Assembly (NCBI RefSeq): GCF_901709675.1
Contig: NC_051091.1
Location: forward strand, 8,900,967 to 8,964,966
Direction: 5' to 3'
Length of the DNA: 64,000 nt
DNA from: Syngnathus acus
Lineage: Eukaryota > Chordata > Actinopteri > Syngnathiformes > Syngnathidae
Positions 36,701-50,100 of this stretch are shown one piece after another; the stretch's first letter is position 1, and each line of letters starts with the position of its first letter. The notes under the pieces were generated by a model, which saw only the letters and a program-made list of their open reading frames with translations, made no database searches and was not told the DNA's origin. A program made the translations under genes and the position numbers.

Positions 36701-39700
36701 AATCTAAAGGAGTCTTAAACTAATACGAACATTTATTACCTGCAGAGAAGGTGACTTGAATCTGTTCATTGATGATTTCCATGGCAATGAAGTCATGTTT
36801 CTCATTGAAGCGGCCGTTGTACAGCAATAAACCGTTGGGCTCTTTCGTGGCAAATCTAGCACACACACAAAAAAAAAGGTCAACTCTGTTGTCTATTACA
36901 TAAAAATAAATCAATCATGTCAAGTATTTACAAATGTGATCAAAACAAAATTATATAAAAAAATTGTTAATTTAAAGAAATAATGCAGAGAATCACTTCA
37001 GTCTTACCGATAACAAACGATAATAAGCATGACTGCGAGCAAGAGAACTTTACAGCAGAGAGATGGCCGAAGACACACAAAGGAAGTGTGCGATGAATAA
37101 CGATGGGCACATTAAACAACACAGACATGAGAAAATCTAGGCCGACGTCAAAGTGGGGAGTGGGTCGGACGTGGCGGTGAGTGAGTGAGTAGGAGGATGG
37201 GGGGGGGATGCATTATTAGTGCACGGAGGCAGAAGCGAGAAGGAAGAAGTCGGCTTTGGCAGATTACTGAGTCGATGTTTGCATCTGGATCACAATGGGT
37301 AACCAAGGGGTGACGGGCAAACAAGCTTAACAATATCAAATTCAATAATTCAAAGCATTTTTTTTCTTTTTCTCCACATTAACACATTGTATAGGACAAC
37401 TATAACCACATAAAAAAATAGCAAAAAAATAAAAAAACAAAAAATGGCCAATTTTTCCCTCTGTTGCAAAGTTAAGGGACAAAATAATAAGTCAAATGTT
37501 CTTCTAAAATGAATTCATAAAACGCCCAACTAAATCCACAAAATGCTGACTAAAATAACGATTCTGACTCTCTCCCTCGACAGCCCCTTCTCGTCTTTGA
37601 CGTATCAATTTAAAAGGCTCCACTACCTTAACCTCCCTCGGGGCCCTTGGAACCATAAGAGTAATCAGCTGGAAGTAACCACGCACATCGCTTTGTGTCG
37701 CATTAGGCACCCATCAGTTAAAAAAAACAACCAGCCTGCCCTTATGTTGGGGGGCCATGTCACGCGATGTTGCAATGGATCAGACGTGAGCACTGAGGAT
37801 GAATCAAGAGTAACGTGCATGTGAGCATTCCACAACAAGGTTGAAAAACACTTCCACATGGGCCCTGCCAATGTGATTCCTAAGCCAACCTATTCGCATT
37901 CTGATCCGTCCATCATAACACAAATTGATCCCGAGCGAAACCCGATCGGCGTCGGTTTAGGTGTCACCGCCACTTGTTCTCCTTCACCTGCCTCGGGGGG
38001 TTGGTATATCGGCACCTTTTACGTGACCTGCTACTGAAATGAAGAGAGCTTTCAAAACTAGTCGGGGCAGTTCTCCATCAAAAAAGACGCCGACATCCGA
38101 GCCGGGCTTAAAAGAGGGCCGGGCCCGGAAGGATCACAAGGGGGGTATCGTTTTCAAGTGCGGACATTGTGAGGGTGGACCCGTGATTCCCTATGATGCA
38201 AACTTAGATATTTGGCAACATCCGATTTCAAATTGACACACTTTTATTGCCCATTCCATTTCTGATCATCACCGAACAACTTTCGAGGCCAAAGAAAATG
38301 GCTGAAAACTAAGTTCTAAGGTGAATGCACTCACATTACTCCCACACTGACTGCAGGATCTCAACTCACTTTTCCTTCTTTCCACTAGCCACGAAAAAGC
38401 CAGCAAGTGCACAGATGTCATGTGCTCTGTTGTTTAGCGGTGGTTTTGCATTTATTTTTAGGTCGGGTGCTAGAATGTGACACTGCAGCGGCTTGACGGA
38501 AGAGGCCTGGATGTTCAATGATACCCTGAGAGGTGTGTGGAGGTGGATGAGCAACTGAGTCACATTGCACAAAAAGTAATGGGGCTGCTAGAAATAATAT
38601 AAGTCATACAAGGTAATGCGGATGATACACGTAACAGAGGTTTTGCAGGTGATGTTGATATACTAAATAATATACTCAAATCTAGGTAATGATTCAGTGT
38701 TAAAAATAGAAAATCACAATCTGATATGAAACCAATTAGCATCTCATTAAATGCTTTGCTTTCCAAGTAGCACCACAATAATGACATTGAAAAACAAGTT
38801 GCGTAGGAGGCCAAAGTCAATTAAAGTGTATTAGATTTAAATATTAATTTGGAATAGTACCTAAACTAATGTTTACAGATTAAATGCGGATTTATGACAC
38901 TGACGTGACATACCATTGAACTGCATTTAACAAATCCACTTGACTGGATTAATAAATTGCCACTTTTACAAACAGTTTGAACATTTAATTAAGCAATTCA
39001 TTCACATACCACCAGAGGGAGCCCCACACATGACCCTGCATTCGAAATGAGCTCCATTTGTGTGTCATGCGACTGTCGTTAATGCTAATGGCAAAGTAGC
39101 TATCAATAAAATGCGATTATTTCAACTTACGTGAGCGAGACGGTGAAATGGAAGCGTTGGCGGAGACCCTTAAAGGTGAGGAAGGAGTTTGGAGGGAAGT
39201 TTCGTGTGGTCATCTCACAGTAAGGCTTCTCGTAGCCGCCCGAGGGACACTCGCACTTGAAGCCGCCCACCAGGAGGTTCACGCACACGCCGGCGTTCTT
39301 GCAAACTCCCGCAGCACAGCGGCCTGAACGCGAAGACAGCTCACAGCGCTCGCCTAGGACATAAAAAAAATGAAATCATGATGATGAACCATAACAAAAC
39401 ATTGGCAAGTGGGTGCAACAACGGGGTGCATGGCTCAGAGTGACAAATACTCACCATCTCCCGATTAATAATTCAAACTAGTTAATATAAGCAGCGACCA
39501 CATGTGAGCACTTTCCGCCGGCATAAATCATTAAGGCGGCAAATTGCACAGACACCTCGCAGATGGGCGCAAGATGCCTTTAAAGTTTACTTGACACATG
39601 CATAAATGATCAATGCAATTGGAATATGAGTTTATGTTAAATTATGTATTTTAAAAATGTCATTTTGTTATTCCCTAAAGCACCATAAACTAATCCCTGG

Positions 39701-42700
39701 ATATTAAACAAGCATAAAGTCATGAAACATTGACAAACAAGAGTCAATATTTATGCGAAAAATATTCAAGAATTCTATATGTCAGCACAGAAGAAAACAA
39801 ACTTGCTTGCTTAAAATGTACAAAATACTCCATTTGACCACGACTTGGTATTCATGAGAGTGAGCTCGACTCAAACGTTAACGACAACACTTCAAGTGTC
39901 CAACAGAGTAAATAATTTTGTTCACAAGCTATTTCCAGGATTTACTTACACCTTTGGCAAAAACGTATCAGGCTTGGCTTAATGAGCCAAAGAAGCAAGA
40001 GAGGACATTTCCTCCGAGACGTACGCGCTCGGGGAACATTGTCAGGCTGCTAGGTAACAGGAGCATCGACGTCCCTCTGGAAGAAGCACCGAGCTCAACT
40101 TTTAATTACACACTTGTACCTGTAATGAGGTCACAGTGATTGGGTCATGATCGCTACAAGGAAACTTTGGCCCTTTCCCTCTTAGCAAGCCGTTTTGTTT
40201 GTTTCTGCAGAAACTGTTGTCTCTTAAATGATCAGCCAGGATTTGTCATGTTTTTGTATTCTTCTCTCAGAGATACATTGAAGTTGTTGTCATTTTCTGG
40301 CAACAGTGTGAATATGCTTTTGAAAAGAAGATTTGTTCCAGCCACTTTTAAAGCCCATAAATGAATTCTGGATGAAAGTATGAACGCAAACGGCATGCCA
40401 AAAACAAGCGAGGGTGCCAGCCAGCAGGCTGTGTGGAAAGTGGGGGTGTTCTCTCACAACTCGCTGTGTTCTTGTTTGTTCACTCGCTTGTGTTGTTGTG
40501 AGCAACATTTTCACCATTGCAAATTCGCACTTGCGCTTGAACGTTGTTGTCATTCGTTTGTTTGTTATCTTCTCGCTCTATGGGATTTTTGAATACACAT
40601 TAGCAGAAAGTCAATTTATTTGTGATATTTATTATTAAATGTATTATTCTGCCTTTGAATAAAATTAATAATACAATCAAAACACTTAACTTGGATCATC
40701 ATTAATGAGGCACTATTAATCTTGGACACTACTGATAAGTAACACCAGTATTATTCTACTGAAAAAAAAAATGTGTTGACCTTTTGAGTGGTTGCACAAA
40801 ATAAAATCATCTGCATTTTTTAAGTAGACTATATCTGTGATTATATATTTTTTTAACCATGCAAGGCCATTCATCTCTCTATCCATCTCTTCAGCAACCC
40901 AAAAAAAACAACTCAGACAATCAAAATCATTCACTCTGTCTTTCGGAAGAGTGTTAAAAATGATGGCCACAATTCCTTGTGTTTTTTTTTTTTTCCCCAT
41001 CACTACCATCTGGCAAACGCCTACGGTCCAACAGATCCAAACCACGCACACGCATTGCATTCACACATCCGTGCACCGTAAAGAGCTCAACTATACCTCA
41101 CATTGTTCATCCCCTTTTATTGCAGCTACGTGAATCAAAGGTGAGCGCTTTGATCAACACAATTTCAAGTCATGAGAGAATAAATGCACGGAATAAAACC
41201 TGCGTGAGTGACTGTGAGAGTATGACAGCTTCAACACCCCCCCTACCCCCACTAACTTGTGAATATAGCCCAGTCTGCTGCTTCCAGAGTGAAAATCCGC
41301 CCACTTTCACCCACTCACATGACAACTCCCGTTAAAAGCGCCCACAGTTCAACTCTGACACCCACGGCCGTGCACGAGAAGATGTAAGTGGCGTTCAACC
41401 TGATGATGGGGGGGCCCACACGCTATTTCAGGTGCTACGGCAGGTGAGAGAAAGCATTGGAATGTTGGATATGGTGTAATGGAACAGTGTGTGGGTGGGA
41501 AAAATGTTTGGGACATCACTCTGCAGCACGGTTTTGTTCATATGTTCTGCTTTTCTTGTTAGCAATAGTTCATTGGAATGAAAATATTTTTGGGGATTAA
41601 AATTGAGTTATCTCTTGGAGCATTAAAATATTTTTAAATGGAAAAACTGAATTCAAAATTTCACATTACTTCTCAATTTTCATGAAACATTTTTCCGCAT
41701 AAAAAAACCTGTAATGGAATTAAAATATTCTTGCAACTGTTTGATTTTTAGCCCACACTATTTGTCAAAATTAGTTGCAAGCGGACAACGACAATAATAA
41801 CTGAGTGACTCTTTTTAGCCAAGGGGCTCTATTCTCATAAACAGTGAAAATCTGTCATCTGGCATAACGCTGCACAAAGGTGGTGGATGTGAGGGAGGGA
41901 GGCGTGCGCTGCTGTGGGCGTGACCATTGGTGACTTCAATCTTGGCCTATCAAAGTGGCTGTTTTGTATTACATGTTAGCATAAGCTAATGCACTTTTTT
42001 GATAGCTAAGGAAATACTTTATAAAGTGTGTTTTATCAATTAAAATGTGTTCAAAGTGTGTTGGAGAGGTAGAACGATTAAAAAGAATTAATAATAATAT
42101 GGTCTCTCTATATCACGGATTTTTACCGAACATGGGTGGGTCTGGAACATGTTCCCAAAATGGTCCACCAATTTCTGAAAAACTCATTGCTAGTTTTGTG
42201 AGTGAGGCCTCTCACCTGTGTAGTCGTCCATGCACTCGCAGGTGAAGCCTCCTTCTCTGCTGCGACACACGCCGTGAACGCTGCAGGGTTTGGAATAGCA
42301 CAGGTCGATCTCGGTCTCGCAGTAGTCTCCTGTAAAACCGGTGGGACAGCGGCAACGCAAGCCGGCGATGGGGTGGATGGGCCTGAAGAGGATGGTGTCG
42401 GACACCACGAAGGGAGCCAGGCTGTCAAACTTGAGCACGGACACGCACTTCATGTAATTCTCACAGGGCTCGCGCAGGCAGATGTTGTCGTCAAACGGCA
42501 GAACTTCCTGGGAGGAGATCTGAGCCAGCAAACTGCGGTTCAGGTACAGCCTCTCCTGGAGTTCCTCGGAGCCAAAAAACTCCGCTCCTCCTCCTTCTTC
42601 CCCTCTTCCGCCGCCGTCTTGTCCGCGCTCGCCGAGGCCCGGAGGCCGCTGGGGGGCGTCGCCCGGCACCGCCACCGACAGGCTGACATTCAGGATGCGG

Positions 42701-44107
42701 GCGCTGACGTCGGTGTCGTCTTGAATGTTAAAGATGACGACGTCTTCGGGGGCTGCCGAGAGCACGCGAGCCACGCCGTCCAGGAACTGAGCGAGCAGCA
42801 GGGACAGGAAGTGCTCCTGAGAAGTGTTGGCGAGCCTCAGTGTGATGCTGTTGGACAACATCTCATCGGTGATGATTGTGACTTGAAGGAGGCACTGGGC
42901 CGACACGGAGTGGACGCCATCTACACGCACAAAAAGACAAAGAGTTAACTGTGTTAACGCTTAAAACAGTATTTTTAAATATCTGCATGTCATCTCCCAC
43001 ATTTATTAAAAATAGTATTATTTTTACATTGGCACTTAGCAGCAGGTTTCAAGTGATATTGTTCCCACTTGACCGAGTGAACTGCACTGTTGAAGCAATG
43101 GCGCTAAAGTTCCAAGCGCACCTGCCAAGTGTAAACACAGCCTACAATAGAAGGACGCTTATATGAAATACTTTCCTTTAAATTCTCGGTTCAAAAGAAG
43201 AGTTCATCTCCTGCTATGCCTTTTACACATGATAATAGACTTAACGCCAGGTCCACAAAAGAACAAGCTTATGTTTCCATTCAATACATCCCAACTCCTA
43301 ATCAAGAATATTACGCTTGCATTCAGCGTAAAATTCCTCCTTTCTTTCTCCGGAAGAAGAAACGCTTCTTCATTTTACATGCCAAGTCTGCAAGTTCAAC
43401 AGTTGAAGCATTTCTCAGCCCGGCTTATCACTTGTCTTGTATCCTCTTGTTCCCCCCCCGTACCACGTCGAGTTTTTGAAAGTCTGCCATGAAACTTCAA
43501 TATAGTGCGTAATGTTTTTTAAAAAATAATAAATTTTTGTCTATAAGTTTCTTTAGACAAAAAAAGAGCGATAACAGTTCAATTACATTTGAGAAAATTG
43601 AAGAATTGTCATGTTTGTTGTCAGCCAACTTAATGTTGATAATATTCCATCGGTCAGGTCTGCAGGCAGAAAACACAAAACCAGCTCAATCGACACAAAC
43701 GTGTGGTGAAAACAGGCCGGCCGACTCCCCTCTCCCCCAAAATCAATGGGCCGCTTTGTTTGAGGAGCCTGGACGCAGGCCAGAGGGCAGAACCTGTGTG
43801 CACAACTCGCGCAAACAAACAGAAAACTTCCCAAAGTTACCAGATCACCATTTGGCATCAGGCGAATGCCAACCGCGAGGAGGAAGAGGCCGAGGACGAG
43901 GACGAGGAGGGGCTGGAGCGCTTGTCATAGAGGAAGCGAAAGAGAAGCATGTTTGACACGGTTCTAATCCCTCTGTTTTCATTTAAGAACCTCCGACACA
44001 GCAATAATACATGACCCAAGTGGAGGAAGTACAGAAACAAGCGGGACGAATTCACACTGTACTGTCAACACACATGCACACGTACGTGCACGCATACACA
44101 CACACAC

Positions 44108-44151
<44 letters not shown>

Positions 44152-47100
44152 CTGTGTACGCAAGACAATTCTTGCATATAAAGAAAAGCTGATATAACAA
44201 CAGAATACTGAATGAAGACCCCACAACGGACACACAAGTTTAACTGAATGCTGAAACATGGCTGCCATTATTATTTTTTTTACAAAATGGCCGCCCCTTG
44301 AGATGAATATAAATGGCTTGATTTTGCTGTTTAATCGAAGACACCTTCTGACATTTTTCAGTCTACAAACAATCCAAATAAATCCATCTGTCTTTTGACA
44401 CCGTTTTTACTGGCTATTGACGTCTTTATTTAAGCACGAGGAGGTCTTGCATCCATGTTGCTCAATTTTCCAAGGATTGATGACCACAGCAAGCAATGCA
44501 GCACGTCGTGTCAATAAAAGAAAATCAGTAGAAATTGCTCATGATGAATTTCAACAGCTGAGCTGCATGTGAGATGAACATAAGCTACGTTATTAGGTAC
44601 ACTTGTAAAATCCAATGAGAATTTTTTTTTTTTTTTACAGTTTAATGCTCATGTTTCCAGGTAACACACAATGAAACTGACTCCATTTTATCGCCAGTTT
44701 GAGACGTTTTATTTTGTGTATAATTAAACAAACACATTAGTCAGTGTTTGTTAATATGTTTGCTAATATTGAATCAGAATTCAGTTTTGTCACTTGCTTG
44801 CACAGGTATCACAAGGTCACATTACAACATCAGTAAGTGAGTGCGCTGAGCAAAGCAACAAAAGTTTAGTCGCCGCCGCACGTTTCACCCCGTTTCATCC
44901 ATTCATGCCCATTCTGGCCGCGTTTCTGCAACGACATTAGCCAGATAAACAGCTCTCACTAAAGAGGCGCTTTTAAAGTATGAGGACAGACATGGCCTTA
45001 ATTATGCCCTCTGCCAGCTCGCATTCTTGGATGGGAGCTCGGGCACAGCTCCAGGCGTGGATGCAACGCTGGGAAAGTGAGCACGAGGAGAATCTCCTCT
45101 GAAAGGAAGCAGACCATCCCTCAAATGGGTCATTCTCCATGGAAGGATTCTCCGCGCTTTGGGCCAAATGAGGAACATTTAGGTCCCAGACCTGGAGTGT
45201 GACGCCGCTTTCACTTCGGACCCTTGTGGGAGCCTCTCAGCTAAGGAGATGGCGCCAGGGAAAAGATTAAACACACACTGTGGTTACGGGTTGGGCCACG
45301 ACGCTACACAGAACCGAGTGTGTGCATGCCTGTGTTAATGTACACGTCAGCACATGTAAGCAGAGGCGATTATTTGATATTTAAGTGACTATTTGATTGT
45401 GATGTCAAACACTGCTTTTATTAGTTATTGACTGTAAATGTCGCAAGTAAAAGTAAAGTTCTGGTCACCTGGGTCATTTTTAGATCATTTAAAAAGTAAA
45501 CAAACTGAGAAACTTAAATTTTAGAATCGCATTCTAATAAATAGGACAGCATTTTCATTGCAGCAAGTCAACAAATATTATACACATATCCTTTGTGCAT
45601 AATGTTGTATTTTTAAGTCTTCAGGAGGTCTTAATGGTCGTGATAATTGCCTGCTGAGGGACAGGCAGTGAGAGAGAGAGAGAAAAGAAATCGGGGTGAC
45701 TCGCCTAATTAGACCACAAAGTTAGCGTCCAAACTCTCAGCGGAGTCCCAGAAAATGTCAACGAAGTCATGGTGGATGAGGAGCAGAAAGGCAGTGTGAG
45801 CAAACGGCACAGGAAAGAGACATCAGCGGCCACCATAGTAACCCAGAGGCATCTTTTTAAAGCTCATTCTTCGAAGAAGTTGTCAATTATTGAAGCTTGA
45901 CGCTATAAATTTGTTGGTGGTGGTCGAACTGTTAGAAATGAAAGACAATCATGTCGGCGGAACAAATTCTTGCCATCATTTTATTTTTTTATATCTTGCT
46001 TGTTAACCACATTTGAACTAAAACAGTATTTCACGTTTTGATTTGGATTAGAAAAATAAATGTCATTTTACACAATAAGCCATGATGGAAAGCATTAGGA
46101 TAATGTCATTCATCATGATGACACTGAAGTGCTAATAACAAATCTCAGCTCCTTGCTGCCGCCGGCTACCATATGGCTAATGACGTGGATGTCACATTTA
46201 ACATAGTATAATAGTAATACAAATAGTAATAGTATCTTCCTTGGACCCAGCTGCACAGGATGGTCACACTGAGGAGAACCTCCAGGTTAACCTCTTTTGG
46301 CAATTGTCATGCGCCCAAACAGTGTTGACAGTTCCTTTGGGGCCTTTTTGATTTAATTACAATCAAATACTTGAGGTTGCCTCAAATGCGGTACACTCGT
46401 TACTTAGCGGGAGTGCTCTGTGTCCTTACAGATGCAACATTTCTTAATGGACAGTGCACACGTGACATGTTTATGGCTACTTTGAGCTTACAGGTGCTGG
46501 ACTTTGTTAACATAGACTGTCAAAATGTAAAACTGGGCAGAATTTTCACCTTACTCAAGCAAATCATGCTTAGTATTTTTATACCTCTGTTTCTGCCTTG
46601 TAATCATGTCTAATTTCACGAGAATGAAATTAATTATTCTAGCCTGCCACTGAGGAGCAGAGAGCCTGCAGCGGTGCGAGTGAGCTAATCCCCCATGACC
46701 GTAGTAGCGGCGGCAGCCGGCGAGCGGATGTTCAATTAAAAGCAAAGAGCACGAAAGAAGATTTCTGTGTTGAACCATCACTAATGAGGGAAGATTTAGG
46801 TTAAAGATTGTGAGAGTTTTACATCTCTGTGTCAACTAGCTGAATGAAGTGTATTGGTTATCATTATGACTCAAACTAATGAGCCACAACTGTACACAAT
46901 TTTGTTTTGGTTATGCATCTTAAGAGTTCTAGAAAGGCATGAGCTAGTCTGTCACTTCCAAAACAATAGTGGTGAACCACAATGTTGTTACGGCATTTGT
47001 GTTGCTTAAGATAATATGTTCCATATCACTCTAGATAAGTGTTGTCATGAGGTTTTGATTCGATATACTTTTCTATGTCTCCATTTTGTTATGTCTTGTC

Positions 47101-50100
47101 ACTGCAAGAGTTTTATGGTTACCCTGAGCAGAACCCACGCAACAATAGCCGTGTGTTCTGTCATTCGTGAATGAGTACGGTCGACCTGAAATATGTCTTT
47201 TTTTTTAACCCCCTCAAAATATAAGTGTTGTCAAAACAAGAGGCCAAAATGTCTTATCTTAGCAGGAGAGGTGTGTCTTCAGCATTCACAGTAAAATGTT
47301 GCCGGGTAGCGGCCCGCATGAATGAACCGGGCTGAAAGGTGAACCCAAACTGCTTGGGGAGGCGAGCGGGGGCTATAAAAATGGGTGGAGGTCGCTTTTT
47401 CATTTCATTTCACTTGGACCCTGCCCCCCTCTCAAAGCCCTCTTCCTGACCCTTGGGAGGAGAGCAACGGCTGACGCTGACACCATCGCCACCAATACAA
47501 CTGCTACTAACAGAAAGCGTCAGGTTTTTTTTTTTTTTTTTAGATGAAGTCAAGACATTAATTTGTGACATCTTACATTGTTGTGTTCAATATCACAGCA
47601 CAGCTAAAAGGGTTAGAAATAACACAGGTGCTTATGATGAAACAATTTGTCAACAACTGAAGCAAAGCAGCACTTTGGTTGTTGGCCAGCAGCCACACAA
47701 GTTGATCTGAGCACAAACAGCTCAGGTGAAACAAAAAAGCTCTTATCCTCAGGAGAGGGAGCAGACAGACCGCACGTTCCGACTCCTACGCAGCACATTT
47801 GCTGTTGTCTCGATCTGAGCCAAGGTAAAGCTGGGAAATAATGTGCCATTAACACTGCATACTCTGTTTATGCAGGGAGGGGGAAAAAAAATCAACAAAT
47901 TAGTGTTTGACCTTGTTTTTGTTGTTTTGGTTTTATCTGCAGACAAAAAAAGCCTCTTGATTGAAAAAAAAAAAAGAGGCATAGATCAGCGATAACAACA
48001 AAGACAACAGTGAAAAAGGCAAGTCAATACTGACAAGCTTGTGCAGCTCAATGTCAACTCAAGGATTTCAATTCTGAGAGTCAGACCCAAAAGTGCAACC
48101 CCCCCCGCCCGAGCTGAGTGTTTTGGCCATTCATACTTATTTCTGGAGCCTTCCAGTTCATCCCCTGACGACACTTTCATGCAACATTGCAAAAAAAAAA
48201 AAACAATATTCCACACATTGCCCCCCCTTACCTTCCAGCGTGGCAGCTTCGGAAATGCATGACCTCTCGCAATCAGAACATTTGCATATAATACAAAACT
48301 GCTGTCAGCGCAATAGTGACGAGACATTAACATGCAGCGGTGTGGTCGACTATGAGGCCTTTTCTGTATAGTCACATGATAACTTCAATATTTGCCACAA
48401 GATGTAGAGATGTATGATCAACTGGACCATTTTGAAGAATTGATCACAAATTTACTAAATCTGAAAGCAGCTTGGATTTTAGACTATAGCGCCAGTTTGG
48501 CACAATGGACTTGTAAACAAATTCCTGAATTCACTTTACAGGGTTTTTCACATATAATAACTTGGCTGACAAAAGTTGCTTGCCCGATTCTAAAATTGTC
48601 TTTCCAAAAGTGCTAAAAGTGAAAACCACAACCTGCATCCACTCACACATTGCCAGCAAACTGTGAAATCCCAGTCGCACCAGTGTAGGGACTTAAGGGG
48701 GGGGGGGGACCATCTGTTTGACTACTGTGACGCCCTCCTGTCACTATCAATTCAAGGCCCTGGTGGAACAGTTGAAACTCGCCGCATGTCAGAGAACACC
48801 GCAAGTGGCATCGCACCTCCCGTCTAACAGTTTAACGTTGACAGTTTACGCTCTGCAGCCGCAGCATATGAAACCAGGTCACTGTGAAATCTCAATCTGG
48901 TTCTATGCTAAATGGGAGCAATGTAGCGTGAAGGTAACAATCCGTTAAATAATCAGATGCTGTCACATTCGAGATGTTGGACGTGTTCGCTTGTTGTGCT
49001 GCCGGAAAGGTTCAGTTGAGGCCTGCATGCTGAGAGGAGATGACGAATATATTATATGGACAGAAATGATGGGACACGAAAGAAAATGTGATGTGGGTCA
49101 CCACTTTGTAGCTTCAACACAAATACATTCCAGAATATGTATGGGAATTTTTGTCCAAGAAGTTCAAAATCTGTGTTGTAGCTCATTCCAAAGGTGTTTG
49201 ATGAGGTTCTTACACACAACATTTACCAAAACACGTTGTTTTGGTAACTGTGGCACAACAAGTCGTGATGGAATGGAAAAGGGAATTTCCCCAACCGCTC
49301 CCCAAAAAACTGGACTAAGTCATGGAGTAAAACCCCAAATTGATTTTGAATTAATAGATTAAGATAAATGTCTGTTTACAGCCCTTCGTGTTTCAGTTTG
49401 AGAAGATTGCTTTTCCACTTAAAAGTAAAGGGAAACAATGTAAGCCACAGTAGATTGAAAGCATCAGTTGTGTTTCATATGTAACAAACAACAACAGATG
49501 AGAAATGTCTCATGCATAAACATCACAAGCTAAGTGGCTAAGCTAACATTAGCATGTTTAAACACTTAGAAAAAATAATGTATTCAATGTCCCCAATTAA
49601 ATACTTTGGAGTGTTGGCAATCAGTGATTCATTATGGTAGTAGTGTCACCATTAAACTGTACACTACAGTAAGTAATGACACCATGAAACCCAAAACAAG
49701 TGGACACAAAGGCAGAAAGTTTCCGCCCCAAACTGGCAGTGGCCACTCCCATTGTCTGCTGGGAGGATGAGCACAATGCGGGACATGCAGCAAACGTAAT
49801 CCCAAACAACTCCTGTCTCCCAGATGATGTCATGATGCCCCCCCCCCCCTTCTAGCACCTCCATGGGACCCCCATCATGCAGTCAAGTGGAGAGAAACAA
49901 GCGGCTGTCCTGCTACTGAGGAAAAAGAAGAAATGGGATACTGAGTGCAGCCTGGTTATATCAACAAGACGTCTCAGGTGTTTTTGAGCTTCTGAAGTCT
50001 GCCACATGCAGGTGTAAATTTTGTTGGGGGGGGGGGGCAACATCACTAAGAGATGGTTTATATCTGAGGTCAGGTGTCGGCCACCTCGCCGCATGCTCCA

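Noticed and set aside
42202-42948. 248-residue plus-strand ORF
   Set aside because: It is the antisense shadow of celsr2 exon 2; GC-rich coding sequence keeps the opposite strand open.
43537-43956. 139-residue ORF ending in a Gly/Arg-rich stretch
   Set aside because: Derived from a GAG/GAC purine-rich simple repeat in an intron; no homology seen.
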